Shown: positions 63,806 to 64,000 of the stretch, in pieces
Numbering within the stretch: the stretch's first letter is position 1
How the letters are laid out: every line of letters begins with the position of its first letter
Assembly: GCA_030141605.1 (NCBI GenBank)
Contig: JAQGDQ010000913.1
Location: forward strand, 1 to 64,000
Direction: 5' to 3'
From: Tubiluchus corallicola
Lineage: Eukaryota; Priapulida; Priapulimorpha; Priapulimorphida; Tubiluchidae
Length of the DNA: 64,000 nucleotides
Position numbers and translations under genes: made by a program
The notes under the pieces: generated by a model
Told to the model about the DNA's origin: nothing
What the model saw: the letters and a program-made list of their open reading frames with translations, nothing else
Databases searched by the model: none

Positions 63806-64000
63806 CTGCAAAAAACCGCTCAGATAATGACAGACGTGCACTGATCATGATGTTCTAAAACAACATAAGTTGAACTATGCTAGGTGGGCAGACCTGCACT
63901 TATATCAGCCTAATATTGCCAGACAAAACGCCGAAATGAATTACAACTAGCTTAAAATAAACAAGAAATAAATAAACTGAAAAATAAACTGAAAACAATT

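Overview
This window is nuclear DNA from an invertebrate metazoan. It is AT-rich and intron-dense, with GT-AG introns and many trinucleotide microsatellites. It holds trypsin-like proteases, a C2H2 zinc-finger gene, an ankyrin gene, and a C-type-lectin/EGF gene. There are BEL/Pao and LINE retroelement remains and degenerate CCCTAA-type repeats, but no bacterial-style operons. I cannot name the phylum from the sequence alone.

Layout. 1-2.3 kb: short tandem duplications and a GA microsatellite. 3.0-5.4 kb (minus): the first three coding exons of a secreted S1 protease; the rest is not visible and probably lies beyond the left edge. 5.4-12.9 kb: no gene seen, only dispersed repeats and microsatellites. 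12.9-14.4 kb (plus): a single-coding-exon C2H2 zinc-finger protein. 14.6-15.3 kb: a dispersed repeat, an 86-bp-arm hairpin and a CT tract. 18.4-26.8 kb (plus): a complete seven-exon S1 protease of 311 aa. Its introns hold telomere-like repeats, a 650-bp dispersed repeat, four minisatellites or tandem repeats, a LINE fragment and an LTR-like element. 28.9-31.5 kb (plus): an 865-aa ankyrin-repeat protein with a SOCS-box-like C-terminus. 31.6-38.2 kb: no convincing gene. 38.2-41.7 kb (minus): a two-LTR BEL/Pao element with an internal deletion and a broken integrase region. 43.3-63.8 kb (minus): a very large gene encoding the end of one C-type lectin domain, a complete second one, then 26 intact EGF-like domains on symmetric phase-1 exons. 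Most of these arose by recent tandem exon-intron duplication. Its 5' end, and probably its 3' end, lie outside what I can assign.

The common theme is tandem duplication, and several duplicated units overlap splice sites. In the plus-strand protease, the last 20 nt of the catalytic-His exon plus the donor occur four times. In the lectin gene, an exon end plus its donor region occurs three times. A putative 55-bp exon with both splice sites occurs twice. The EGF exons have been copied with their introns over about 13 kb. The two proteases are paralogs with the same intron phases. The EGF/lectin gene looks like a cell-surface or secreted adhesion or recognition protein. The zinc-finger and ankyrin/SOCS genes would act inside the cell. 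Nothing in the window ties these genes into one pathway.
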